Below, in pieces: positions 25,501 through 40,500 of a stretch of 64,000 nucleotides of DNA. A program made the translations under genes and the position numbers. The stretch covers positions 665,894 through 729,893 of the forward strand of contig NMRA01000117.1 in assembly GCA_002633005.1 (NCBI GenBank), written 5' to 3'. This stretch comes from Phoronis australis (lineage: Eukaryota > Phoronida > Phoronidae). The notes under the pieces are model-generated. The model was given only the letters and a program-made list of their open reading frames with translations, was not told where the DNA came from and made no database searches. Position 1 is the first letter of the stretch, and every line of letters begins with the position of its first letter.

Positions 25501-28500
25501 TTCTGCTCTCCTCCATTTGTGCCTTGGTCGATTTACCAGTTGATGAGTCTGAGAGGCTTCGGTCCTCCTCAGTATCTGCAGTAGAGTCCGACTGGCTGAA
25601 GACCACCTCATCACTGACGGACGCCTCTAGAGGAGGTGACTTGGGTCGTGGTGAGCCTGATCGTGACCTCGCCAGTAGTCTCTCGCTGGGTGACATCATC
25701 GCAGGCGACTTGTGGTGGTGAGATGCGCTGTGCTTACGCTGGTACAGTCGAGAGCTTGACTCAACAGGAGGCACCGCCTCTCTATCAATCATGTCGTCAG
25801 CTTCTTTTGTATTGACTGACGAGTCTTTATACGTCTCCCCTAACTCAAACTTGTCCAGGTGCCGTGGTTTGTACGACGCTGGCTGGGCGGTTCCACTGGA
25901 GCGGCGATTCAGCTGTCGGATACTCTTCTCCACGTCCTTAATGGCCTGCGTTCGTAGGAAGACATGCTTTACAGTGATAACACTAGTCCATGCATGTTTA
26001 CAGCAGGCATGCTGTCAAACAAGACGACTAAACAGCTCTCTACACGCATTTTCTGTCAGTTTCGTACAGTGGAAACAATCAGCAAGCATCCCGTTTCATT
26101 AGCGTTTGAGATCAAAATCTAATCAACTGATTCAGTCTTCAAAACCAAGGAAATTGGACGGCAGTGTAATTCTAACGGGTTAGTGTGACTTGGGGAACAA
26201 ACAGAAAATACTGAAGACGAGTGTGTCAGTGACAACAATAACTCAAGATGCAGGACTGACAATAAAACAACACTGATATGCAGGACTGACAATAAAACAA
26301 CAAATGGAGATAAATCATACATGGAGGCAGGGGGAAAACAAGCAACAACGGAAAACTGCATCTTTAGCGAAAAAACATAAAACAACAAAGCAAGGGGAGA
26401 CATAAACCGATGTTACCTGCTTGTCTTCAGATGACAGTGTCGATGGGATGTCAGCTCTCTCGTCATCAGTGGTGAGATGTGGCGACGCCTGCTTGTGTTG
26501 CTGTGATGAGGGTAATTGCTGAGAAGGGGAAGTGGCGCTTGGTGCAGGATGACCGATGGTCAAGTCAGACGAATCAGTTGAGGACGACCTCCGTCGGCTC
26601 ACTGACCGGGCCTAGGAAATAATTCATTTTTATTAGTTTTCTGATCACTAAGCTCTTTTATTAGTTGGGATTTCCATGAAGTGAGAAGTTGGATGCCAAG
26701 ACCTGAGCATCACATATTGATGCACATATTGATGCACATATTGATGCACATATTGATGCACATATTGATGCACATATTGATGCATCATAATTAGTCAACA
26801 TTCACCAAATATTTGATGACAGAACAGTATAAAGTAAGATCCACTAGCCTTCATAGTCCAGCTAAGTTGTATATCATAATTTATACCAAATCCAATATTG
26901 GTTCGGAAGATTCCTATCCCTGTTCCTGGAATGAGTCCTAAATAATACTTCTGCAGCGAGAACGAAGATTCATATGGGATGATGAGGCCAACACAGTTTT
27001 TTTACAATAATATCTAAAATGTTAGCTATATTTAGCCATCTGCGAAAAGAATCCAAAACTCCAATCTTACCTCAGTCATAGCATCTTCAATGTGCTTCAC
27101 CTGGTCAGTACTGCGGGCGGGATAACGACCACCCAACACCCGGGTGTCCGTCTTCAACGTGGGTGGAGCGCTAACACGTTTTGACACACCCTGCTTCAAA
27201 CGGTCTTCATCATCGACGGGTCGCGAGGTGACGCGATCCTCATCGGAACGACTAGAAAAATCCTTGCTATACTCAACACTAACAGCAGCAGTGCCATCGT
27301 TGGAGTGGTGACTAGATGACTTGGCCATCTGTATACAGTTCTCAATGGCCTCGATCCAGTTCCTACGTATACCTTGTGTCATGGCTGACAATATGAAGGT
27401 ACCGCTTCCAGTCTAAAAATGGAAACCAAAACAAATGAGTACCATAATTGTGTAAACACAAGCTCTTAGTGTCCTAGTGTCTATCTAGTCTTCATTCATC
27501 AACATTCCTTTTTTTCTTCAAAACAGCTTGAGGTAAAATTTGATCACTTCAAGTTTCCAAAAACCCAATCCACCCTTATTACAATACCAGCCAAAAGTAT
27601 TCAGACAAAATGACCCTGAATTCCCTCTTCATGACGGCTGGGCATAAGTCAAATTCATAATCAGAGAGGTCTTCTCTCAAGACCAAGAATGAAGGTTAAA
27701 TAACTGGAAAGTTAGTAAAGGTGGTTAAGTCATTATGTAACGTTTAGCACAATAACAGTTACTACCAGTATTTTTTTCTGTTGATTGAATTATCCTTCAT
27801 GACAGAAAGTAGTATTTTTGTGTGATTACTTTTGTCCAGTACTGTAGGTAAAACTTGATGAGCAATAGACACTAAGTTCAATATATCTACTTTTGAATAA
27901 TAAGAACAGTGAAATTATTGACAAGCGAATGTTGTGCAAATACATCTCAATCAATATCTGCACGCTTGGGTACATAGACTGAAATAATTTTATTTTTTTA
28001 AGAATTTTCCCCCATATCAGGTTTGGTCACAAAGCCCTGTGAAAACAAAAAGTCTTGACATAAACTTCGTAATACAACACTCAGTGTGTACCCATTTACG
28101 GCCCTCAAATTAGTAGTCCTCTTGAGTCATTAATTTCTCTTTGATTTCCCTTCGTGATTTTTCACGCAACTTCAATGAAAGCAGACGACGTTGAAGACAA
28201 GCCTCCATCTTGATTTGAACGCAACAATCAATGCACTGCTGAAGCCACCCTACCTGAATTTCAAAGCCGTAACTGCGCGACACGTCAACAGATGTCACCT
28301 TCTCTCCAGTAGACAAGTCAATCCTGCCATCCAGCAGGTTGTTCTCCTCAGCCATGGCGTCCTTGTAGTACCTCAGGCCAGAGCCACTTAGCACAAACCA
28401 ATGCTTGCACCAATCCTGCACCAGACGATCAAAAGACAAATACAACAATTCTTCACTTATTGTGCACAGATTACAAAATGCATGAACAAGATTCATGGCT

Positions 28501-31500
28501 ATTTTTACTTGATATGCTGCATAACTTTTTATGATAATTATGGTATGTAATAAACCAGATATCAGGGTTCTCCCAAAGCAAAAATGAAACATGTTGCAAA
28601 TTCCACATCACATTTTTGTTTTCTATCATTTTCACTTGCTGAGCATGCCACCATCATTTTCACAGCAAAATAACAAAAATATGTACCACTATGCAACACT
28701 ATTTCAATTATTTTGTCTTGTAACTCTTCAAGCACGGCTTGAGATTTTAAACATGGCCTCAGGGCTTCTAAAACAGTGCTCAAGACTTCCAAACACAGTG
28801 CCATGTCAAACCTGGTGCAGTGCCAAGCATGAATACATTTGGGGAGAGCACTGCACTAGGGGTCAGCAGCCTTGACATACACCTAAGTGTAAGCAACTGA
28901 CATTTGGCAGGTCTTTTAATAGCAAGGTGAGTAAGTAATTATATAACACTACATGGCAACACTAGGGACTAAGCAGAGTTCATCTCTAAGTCTGCTATGA
29001 AATACACCAAAGCACCCTTCTGCCTGGATGATTTTTGTCATTCAAAACAACGTAGCGCATTCCTGAATTATTTGCCTGAAGTCTTATGATAATCTTAAAT
29101 ATATGTGGATTAAGCAAATAAGCGAGAAATGATCAAAAGGGATACGCAGTTAAAGACACACTTTACAAATGTCACAATTTTTTCGACTGCAAATTCTACT
29201 CACCCTTTCTGAATCACCTCGTTTCACAAGCCAGCCCTTCTTCACAAAGTTGCCATCCTTGAAATAAATCATAAAACTCCACATAAAGAGTGGACCAGAC
29301 TGAACTGATTGCAAATAAAAATGTCTGAACAGTGTACTTTATAGTAACAGCAACATACATACTTACACTTCCAAGATTCAACAGCAATTATTGTACATTG
29401 TATTTTTCAGGGCTTGGAATGACCAATGACAAAAAACGCGGAAACTTTTACGGCCCAAAATCATGCGCGCTACCCAGCCTTGAAATGGTCAATGTGAACC
29501 TTTCCCCGACAAAAATCGGGAGGACTAAAAAAAAAACGTTACCACCATCAGTAGCTTGCGTCTGCGTCCTTTTAGCTCGTCCGTCCACTCCCAACCCACA
29601 CATTTTTGGCTGCACAGCCGTAGTATTTGTCGCCGCAGTTTACAATAACTCGACACGCCATTGAAAATCCCACCACGCTATCCCAGGTGCCCCGGCAATG
29701 TTGACAACATAAAGAGCAACTTCCGCTTTTCGAGGTGAACGTTGTCTGCAACGCCGCGGTAAGAAAGGAATTTGCCGCGGAAATTTTACATCAAATCCGA
29801 TTTTTTGTTTTACGCGGAAATATAATAAAATGCGCAGACAGAACATTTGAAAAAAGCGGAAATCCGCGTTTCCGCGGAAAATTCCAAGCCCTGATTTTTC
29901 CCAATAAACAGTAAAAAAATTACATGCCTAGTACCCCTTGGCTGGTAATTCCAAATACCACTTGGGGTCTTGATACGGGAAATATCTGCCAAGGACATGT
30001 AATAATCTACTTATCACAAATATTGAACAAAAAATTCTTCAAAACTCGCAGAACAACAATGAAAACATTCAAGCTTTGTTATGATTGACGTTGGTCATGC
30101 CTACACTGCATACTAGTCACGTCAGTCTTCAATCATTACTTCCCACTGTACCTGTCATACCCCCCCAACCCATTTCATCAGTGACCACATCGACAGTACC
30201 ACCTTACTTAAACAGTCACCACAAAGAACCAATGCCAATACAGTCCTAAAAAACGGCATGGCAAAAAGGACATGGCAAATTCCTGTAGAATACTTTCTGG
30301 CATGGACAATATAGATATATTCACACAACACGCAAACTTAAAAAACATGTAAATAATGTGCTAAAGGCAGGGACCACACACAACTCAAGCTATCGGTACG
30401 CGTCCTCTTTTGTGTTGGTGGAGATGCCGTATAAGCGCGAATTAAATCAACCCGTCCACTTTGACACAACTAAATGTCTTAAAAGGCAAATTAAACTGAA
30501 GGTTCCGGTTAGTGTAGGAAGTATCGTTAATCAAAACATTTGCTTTTGAACACTGAAGAAGGCGCACTTTAGAGACAAATTTCATCACCCGACTGTATTA
30601 TGAATAGATCATGTGATTTTTGGTAAAAGCCATAACTATGATTTCTGAAACCCACCGAAACACATTTTTAACACACACCCTTTCACTGTCTACCTTTAGC
30701 CCATAGTATGATAACAGTACTGACCAGATCTGTATTGAATCGAGACAAGCACTGCATTGGATAAGGACTGAGGGGAGACAGGCATTGACTGGAGGCGTTT
30801 AATAAATAAAAGCCAGGTGCACGCGACAAATGATCAGTGAGTTACCTTGTCCAGCAGGTAGGGTGCTATTCTCAGCACACGCAGTTTCTTAACACAGAAT
30901 ATAAGGGAATTAGACTCTGTGGATGACTGCATTAGCCTGACATAGACACTGTGGATGACTGCATTAGCTTGACATAGACACTGTGGATGACTGCATTAGC
31001 CTGACATAGACAGTGCATCTAATAAAGTAGTGTGATGTTTAAAGAACAAAAATGAAAAGAATTCAGGAATTCCAGCAAATAATACGCATATTCCGACCAG
31101 AATAACAGTGTATCAATAATAGAACTTTCCAAACCATAATTTTCAAGTTTTGAGCAAATCTGAATCAAATCGTACTCCATGCTTTGATGCAATGACACCT
31201 TTGAAAATTCTTTTTTAAGTTTGTGAACCTCCACAAATGTGCTATTGACCAAACAGAATTTTTGTTGATCTCTTCTCTGGCAAGACTCTCCAACACGAAA
31301 GATATCTCATCCGAGTTTTAAAATGGAGATTTCTTGCTTGACTTAATTATCACAGTGTGAGACTTTCATTTGATACAAGTCAAAATATGAACACTGAGTG
31401 CAACACACAATGCACCCTATCATACTTAAAGGGTTTCAGCAGCTTTTGCACACTCCTATCTTCGAATTCTTGTTCTTCAACTAATTTGAACTACTTGAAG

Positions 31501-34500
31501 CCTGTGTATACACATCTGGACAAAAAATAGTCTAAATAGAAGTAAGCGAAAATGGGGATTTTTGTTACATGTGAAGGGGAGACAACTACAAGAATGCAAC
31601 AGACACTCTCTACTAGTGTGGTCAAGGCACCTCGAACACAATACACTTGTTAGACCAAAAGGGCGCGGCAAAAAGCTTACCTCGATATCATCAAAACAAC
31701 TAGGTACAACGCGTTTGGGTTCAGACAGATGTTTGCGCTGTAAAGACGAATGTCACATGAACAAATCAGGCTCGTAAAAACTTGATATCTCCAGAAATTT
31801 GTTATTTTTGTACCAATTGAAAGCGCAAACGATCCTAAGCCAGGCCTACCTTTTTTCCATCTGTATCATTGGTAAGTTTCAGTGCGCCAAGACTCTCCTT
31901 GCTGGAAAATCTATTCCGTGGTGATGTGTCATCGAGATTTTGTGGGGTTACAGCAACAGAGAAGCCATAATTTCTAATAGGACTCGGTGATTTCGGCTCA
32001 CGAAAACTGCCCCCATGTGGCCGATTACGGAGTTCGTTGAGCGCCGAGTCAACTTGTTGTTTGCCCTCGACACCCCCTGGAAGACTTCGCCGTCGTTCTG
32101 GCTCCTCTTCGGAACTGACATAATTCTCAATATGCTTTACCTTCGGTACGCTAGCAAACTCCTTGTAAGGCAGAACTTTAGATGGTACGGGTTTCACGAG
32201 CGCTGGCCTGTCGGGGGTGGTGAGTGACTCGAACAAGTTCTTGGACTGTTTTCCTTCCATGTCTAGACTATCATTGTTGTCAATTTCGTAGTTAGCAACA
32301 TCTATGTCGTCTCGGGATCGTTTGTGCTCACTCAGTTTACCACCATCTAGACCATTGTTTTGATCATTAAGCATGTCCTGCATGCTACTACTCTTACGCA
32401 CACCATCTTGTCCCTTGTGTTTAAGGTCACGCACACTGCGATACGCTTGAGGGTCATGCGAGCCAGGGTACTTAGTCTCGTCAGGAGGTGGTGGCCGTGC
32501 TGGAGCCTCACTTTCAGAACCCGACTCTTCCCCGCTTTCTCCCTCCTCGGATTCGTTGTCCTCGTCGCAGAGCCTCTGGTTCACGTATGCCTCACTATGG
32601 CTGCGAGACAGTCCCAATAACTGTAGGTCTCTCTTGAGGTTGTTTGCACGCTCTTGCTCATAACGTACAAAGTCTATGGGCTGGACCAGCGTTGAAGCAA
32701 TATCAGTCGTGGTGTGATGCCTCTTGCCTCGCGGCCTGGCCGAGCTCCCATTAGGTGTAGACTCCTTCTCAGGACTGGCGTCAGATTTCTAACAAACAGA
32801 GACAAAAGATTTAAAAACAGTATTACCTGCTTCACATTCAAACAATAAGGACATGATATCCTCTTGAAAAACCTAGTTTTGCAGTGTTCCGACAACAGAA
32901 GAAAAATTACCTGCATTCCTAGCACAATATGAAAACATTCATAGGAAAAAACACCATCTATAATTAAGCTAGCATAAATAAAATGTGCTTTAACCACCAA
33001 CAGAATGTAAAAACAAGTCCTTATTCTATTATCTGCAAGCCAGAAAAATGTCAATGGTATAAGCACGCCTTTTACAAACTAATCCTACAGTTACGCCGTA
33101 ATCCACCCCCATAAACATGGACACTATACAGTGTTGCACCCCATGCCCCAAAAAGGAACAGACCACGACAACGCCCTACAGGTCTGGTAGAAATGCACTG
33201 TATGCCTCCCACACCAGTGTGAAGTGTACAGACCAATCAATAGGTAGTGGTGGAGTCAATACAACACATGTCCTCATTAGGTATGCACCATGAATTACCC
33301 ATAATGACCTCATTAAATCCACATTAGCATTGCTGGTTGTACAATTACCTCTATGACAATGAAGATAAATGCAAATTTCAAAAAAGTTAATAAATAATAT
33401 TTTCTAATTTTCTCTTCTTTGAAATCCAATAGCACAGTTCCTCCACGAAACTTCTGGCATGAATAGCCTCTAATTAACTACAATGTAATCTGGCAACAGG
33501 TGATGCGCGATCAATATGAAACCGTCACATTTTTAACGATTTACATTTTAACACAATTCAATGAACTTTTAATTAAAAACTGACAGTAACCCATGAAAAA
33601 ATCAACGACATATGCATGCTCTGTTGCATGTATGTGTACTTCCCATGGCATTCTCTTCCACATAGTGGGTAGAGACATAGGACAATACATTCAAAATCTA
33701 GACAAATACAACACTCAACATCCGGGGAAAATGGGCACCCAACGATGACACACAAGACGGAAAAACACGCAATCCAGACGGGGGACACGTCTACACCTAC
33801 GAATTATGTGGGCGAAGACCCCTTGGTATGCTTACACTCCAACCCAATGCCCAAGTTCAATCACGCTGACCATTTAACAAGCAAGTCATACTGACCACTT
33901 TTTCTAAAGCAGCCCAAACATTTAGTGTAACGAGTCAGTAGCTGCGTACAGGGATCCTGAATTTCGAGAACCAGTTTGATGCCTATTATTGAGTGGAGAA
34001 ATCTGGTTCTCAAAACACAGGACCTCAGTAAGACACTACTGATGACAATATAGCCAGTCTTGATCCTGGCTACAACTGTGACCATATAAGGACGATGTCT
34101 CACCATGTCCCCTGGGGCTCGTACGGGCGTGGTCACAACTGTAGTGTTTCGTTTGTGCTTCTGTTTGATCTTAAGGCTGCGCGGATACATGACAAGCACA
34201 TCATGCCACCTAGGGGGGAAAATCGAACTTGAGATGAAACAATGGCACAGTCTGACTTTAAAACATTTTATCATGGACACTAGAACAAAAGTGCACAAAA
34301 CCTAATAACTCACAAAAAAGACTAGAATTTTTTTGTTCATAAAAGTGTTGCTATAATCATTCCTTACTTATTGAGACATACAAAAATATAAGTCTCGCAA
34401 AACACATAGCTTCACTTAAAGTTCTCCAGTTTATCCTCAGTTTTTGGTACAGTCCGATGTCCCAACAGTTGGTCCAAAGACATGACAAAGAAATAAAAAT

Positions 34501-37500
34501 CCATCAACTCTTTCAACCTTATGAAGCTATTTAGTAAAAAACTCCTCATGATAAAACGATGATACATTCTACTGGAACACATTTACACGGCACTTCGGTC
34601 ATCATAGAACATTTATAGTGTAAGGAATATTTCCGCTTAATTTCAAAAAAGTTGTTCTTATACCGCTGACTCATCCTTAGTGTCCGTTTCATTAATTTTC
34701 ATTGTTGAAGTAAGAGATTTTACTCACTCTTTATATACGGTAGTCTATGATGACCTAAGTACCGAGCAAATATGTTACAGAAAAATACATCACCGCAGGC
34801 GAATTGTTTACTTCGCTGTCACGTCTTTGGGACAACTCTTGCCACATTCGACTCCAGACGATAGACAAGGAGTGCGACTGAAAAACACGCTACCAAAAAC
34901 ACTGCAAGGGCAAATCACAGACAACGTTTAAGAGATTAAGGGCTTGGAATGGCCAATGACAAAAAAGAGGAAAATTTTCTAGGTGATGTATTGTTCCACA
35001 AATAAATACCAAGCTTTTGACAGAAATATTATTGTGTTGTGAAATTTTATTGAAATAAACGTTCTTGTATGAATGAAGTCAAAATAATGATAAAAAGAGA
35101 AAGAAAAAGAAGAAACAGTAAATCTAAAAGAGGAAATCCTCTTAAAAGAGGAAAATTCCAAGCCCTGGAGAGAGTATCAAGAGAGTATGCAAAGGTTCAG
35201 AAATAACCAAATCATCAAAATGCTGGGGGAGTCAGGTTAAGACCATAATCTTAATTATGTGTATTGCTGCATAAATCCTTTTAACAATAGAGAACATATA
35301 ATTCAATCAAAATAACACAGTCTATCACAAAGGGAACAAAGGCTGTGAAATGTCAGGTATTTTCAAGGTCAATGGAGTGGCAGTATGCCAAACTACACTG
35401 AGTGCATAGGATAATATCAGGCTCACAAGATGGTATTGACCCTGATGACAATAATGAATAAACAATGAGATACTGGGGATAGCCTCACCTTGTTGACTTA
35501 AAAGAATTTAATTTTTGGGGGATACAGTTTCACAACATCAACCTTCCTAGTAATCACAAGGATAAAAATCACCGTGATGAAAGGCCAAGCAATTACTTCG
35601 AAAAAATAAAAACAGCATGGTATACACACGGCACAAGGAACAACAAAAGAATGCAATCTCACTCAACTGCCAAGACCATCAAAATGGAATGAACATAAAT
35701 AACAATGACAGAAAGTTGAACAAACAGCAGTGACTTTGTGAAATGCTATCTAGTTCTGCCTACATTGACGAGGTCTGAACAGGAGGTGGATATTGAGCAA
35801 CACAACCAACATGTGGCTGACTGCCGAGTGATTGGCGATCATCTGTCCTACACCTGCTTTTTGACTCCCACATGCACGTGCAGGCACACACATATGTGAG
35901 ATAATAATTAATGTCCAGGACACTATACATGTTGACTGATCAACTAAGTTGACTTCATGTATTTCTAATGCTGTCATTCTTTAGAGACCTTAGTGTGTTC
36001 ACTTACTAACACAAGGCTGTTATAGGAATAGCTATAAAATCAACATGGTGCAACTGAAAGTCAACACAAACATGACACAACTAAAAATTAATCCGAACAT
36101 GACTAAACTTAAGGACAACTCAAATATGATACAAATAAAAGTCAACCCAAACATGATACATCTAAAAGTTAACCCAAACAAGACACAACTAAAAGTCAAC
36201 CCTAACATGATACAAATAAATGTCAAACCACACACGATAGGACTAAAAGCGAACCAAATATCACACAACTAAGAGCCAATCCAAATATTAAACAACCAAA
36301 AGCCGACAAGAACATTTATACAACAAAAAAGTCAACCTGGACATGATACCATTAAAAGTCAACCCAAACACAACTAAGAGTCAACCCCAAGTCAACACCC
36401 CAAAGTTATACCTCCAACACAGTGATGAGATCCAGTGCTTAACATAAGCTACCTTTGTTACTAAGGCAAAATTTCTTTCATAATTTCTAGGTATTAACAG
36501 TAGACCATAAAACTATTTTGAAAACCCTTGATGACCACAGTATCTTATGATGTACATGAAAGCAATGTCAAGATGTTCATAATCATGACTTATTTCTCCT
36601 TGACACTAATGATCACATACATTTGGGCATTATTTGTGTAGTCATGAATGGTTTAAGCACATATTTAGTAGTAAAGGTCTACTGTTAATGATTAAACATT
36701 ACTTTAGAAATCCAAATTATTGGAAACAAAGGCAGCCTACTACTAACGAATATTGAGCACTTTAGGTAATATGACTATTACCTTGGAACATTTAATTTTG
36801 CAACGGACACAAAAAGTAAGTCATGAAATAAAGCGAGTTCACATTTCCTATTTCCTATGGTTATACTATGAGCGGAAAGCGTGGGTGTTGTTTTTGGATT
36901 AACAAACCTCTTTATTCTAATTTAAACTTAGCAAATGTCGATTTTTAACCAGGCGATGTAATGCTCAATAGAACTTTAACAGCTGTCCAGTCATACAACT
37001 CTATGACAGGTACTCAAAGTAAGTTTTTAATAGCAGGCTGAGGTGCCGTTACCTGCGAATTTCTTCCTTTGATGTGCCTTTCATGAAGTGCGTTTTGTTA
37101 TTAGCAGACACACCGATGGAGAACTCATGTCCGGTCTTGCTCTCGGAGTCATAGACATCCGTACACTTATTCATGTCTATAGTCCCCTGAGGTATTGTGG
37201 CTATCTGTAGAGCAAGAGAAAATCACAAATATATGTATTCGGTAAATTATAGTATATATATGTACACATACATACACATATAATAAATAAAACCTGTGCT
37301 GAGCAGTTGACAGGTGTGTACTGCATGCTGTCTCTGCTGCATTAGGCTGGTGTTACATTCACACTTTTGTATGTTCTCCTACCTCATGTCCCCGTTTACT
37401 TGACTCTTATTTTGCTTCCACCATTTTCATTTTACTAATGGCCTGAGGATGAGACATGTGCACTCAAAATATAGCTACTACTACTTTAACTTGGTTCGTT

Positions 37501-40500
37501 TGTAATGTCTATTGGCAATTTGCTATACTACTGAATACTAGAAGATCGGAAACTGTTCGAGAGTATGAATGAATGAACATCAAGCAGTCACACAGAAGTA
37601 TTGTCATGTTTTCAGTCACACTTATGCACATATAAACACATACACTTAAATAGCCTACTTAAAGAGAAACCTTAAAATGCAAAAGCTGCTCAACATTAAA
37701 GTGATATTTTTTTGCTCAAGGAAAATATTTAAATGTGATATGAAAAGTATTAATGCACTACCTTAAAATTCTAAATTCATTCATAAGTTTTGTAGATTTC
37801 CAACAATTTTGTGAGCAGGTGTAATTGAAAGCTCCTGCCACATTATTGAATAGCAATAAAAATATCTTTCACATTGTGAAGTCTGTTTTTAACCAACTTT
37901 CACATTGGCCTTATTGCTTCAGTAACATCTAAAAGGATGTCCACTGATGTACGAGTCTCAGCAAAATGACCACTGTGCTCAGATTGTTCTGAGACATGAC
38001 ATTAAGAGACCTCTATTGGCAGATCACCTAACTAGAATTGGCAAGACAAAATTCAGACTCTACTGCACCAATGTGTGAGTGGTCAGCTGTTTTGTGTACA
38101 AAAATGTAGACACATCCAGACAGATGACACCCNAAATATTTAAATGCGATATGAAAAGTATTAATGCACTACCTTAAAATTCTAAATTCATTCATAAGTT
38201 TTGTAGATTTCCAACAATTTTGTGAGCAGGTGTAATTGAAAGCTCCTCCCACATTATTGAATAGCAATAAAAATATCTTTCACATTGTGAAGTCTGTTTT
38301 TAACCAACTTTCACATTGGCCTTATTGCTTCAGTAACATCTAAAAGGATGTCCACTGATGTACGAGTCTCAGCAAAATGACCACTGTGCTCAGATTGTTC
38401 TGAGACATGACATTAAGAGACCTCTATTGGCAGATCACCTAACTAGAATTGGCAAGACAAAATTCAGACTCTACTGCACCAATGTGTGAGTGGTCAGCTG
38501 TTTTGTGTACAAAAATGTAGACACATCCAGACAGATGACACCCACATCATAGTAATGGCTATCACAATACCACAAAAATGTTTACAGAACATCATGTCAG
38601 CACATGGAATCCCTTGGTAGGGAAACGCATGAAATTAACTGTCACATAAAAAGGCGTAGAAATAGGGTTACAAAGGAATTTCCACCCCAAAAAAACTGAG
38701 TAAACAGGAAATACACTGCATAAATGTCGATTTACTGAATACACCACAACAGTCATGTAGACACAAATCTCAACATTTTTATTGGGTCTGGCATTTGAAG
38801 CAATGAATGAACGCACTTGCAATATGCTCATAAAATAAGACCTTCCTTTGTGCAGGGAACCTTAGTTACAGGGAGTTTACACACTGACTAACATGTTGAC
38901 TAATATGCTTTTAGCTGGTTTTCCACCCAGCATGCTCTGACCTGTTGTTGATATTTTATACTTTATGAAAGCCAGCTTGGATGGCACAGCTTTGGTAGTA
39001 CTTTTAAATTTACTGGTAATAAATATAAAATCGAAACAGATGGTTACTGCCCTAATTCAACTCTAGTATTAACATCTGCTTGACCTAATAACGGAGATGA
39101 AACTTGTTTCTCGAAAACCAATAAGAAAAATAAGCACGCCAATACCATTTATGTTATTAGTTTAACGATAACAGTTAGTTGCTGTGCCAACTGAAATTCA
39201 GACAGGGTGTTATTTACTTTTTCGAAATGCGAGAACGCAGTCAAAAAGACATCCTATTCAAAAGTGCATCAACCCTAGACTGTGTTTAATGCAGCAGCAA
39301 CACAATGAGATGTCTCTCTCACTGAGGACAGTTGATTAGTATTGCAAGTAAACAGCTGACTAACCATGACAGTTTAACCTCTGTGGTATGTTTAGATGGT
39401 AGATAGTCTAACCCCTGTGTAAACCAACACAGCAAGGCAGCCGTGTGACACATGTCTAAACAATAACCTCTTGCTAGGCTCTTCTCAACCCAAAAGTTCA
39501 TCAGACATTCATTCAATAAAAGCTCTGTCTAAACACTTGAGATTTTTCCTTTTTGGTGACTTTCTATGCAACTGTCCTACCTGATTAATAACTAACATTC
39601 CTTGTGTGACCAACACTTGACCTAATTTGAAATTCTGATGTCAAAAACGGTGGAGTTGACAGCGGCAAATCCAAATTTCTTTCATTCATAAACATTTTAG
39701 TGTGAGAATTATTTCAAAATCCCACTGCACAACAACGAAGGTATGATGGTCGCAAAGAATTGATAAAAGTGCTGGAAAATCCCGATGCAGCAAATCTTCG
39801 TTTAAAAACACTGAATGTTGTTAACAAACTAATCAGTCATGATCTAGCAACAAGGCAGAATGTCGCAGTGGTATTGAAAAATGGCTTTTAGCGTGTGTAT
39901 CCTGTATTGTGTATCGTAGGTACTAGGCATGTGTTCTTACACGATTTTCTGAGCTTTACGGATACAACGTTGTTCGTGACAATCACAGTATGTAAGCTAG
40001 GCTAAAATAAAATGATTGGTGACACCAACGTGACCTCAACACCAACGTGACCTCAAGTTTGCTGGCTTGGTCTTAGGATCCCAATTACAGAAAAAGGTTT
40101 ACTCAAATAATTAACGCACATCAAACAATGGAAATTACTTATGAAAATTATCTTAGAAACTACCTGTTATGTGTATATACTCAGACAATTTGCACCTTTA
40201 TTCTCAGACACTTTGCACCTTTACCCTAAAGATCAAACTATTTTTGCAAAACATTAATGTGGAGCGTAAGACATAAGTCACTTTTCATGGAACAGACCCA
40301 TTGATTGCTTTGGATTCATATTTCACAGAATAGAATGTCATAAAACACGAAAGTATTAGATTTTAAAATATCAGTTAATAGACTGTGGTACTGAGTTAAG
40401 TTCTAATTTGATATTCTACTGGCAGTTTGCACCACTACCACCAACACAGTGTCAGTCTGCCAGGTACCAGGAACTGCCACATCCCAAATTCTATTGATAA

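Larger units (their letters stand above)
34210..37052. other. MPRIP intron 4
   Basis: 2.8-kb intron in PH1 holding a short hAT-like MITE (34939-35166) and a 27-bp minisatellite (36045-36300). The rest is AT-rich and unassigned. Confidence 0.7.

Noticed and set aside
36045-36272. 75-codon protein with 9-residue repeats
   Set aside because: Product of a 27-bp intronic satellite; the opposite strand is equally open.
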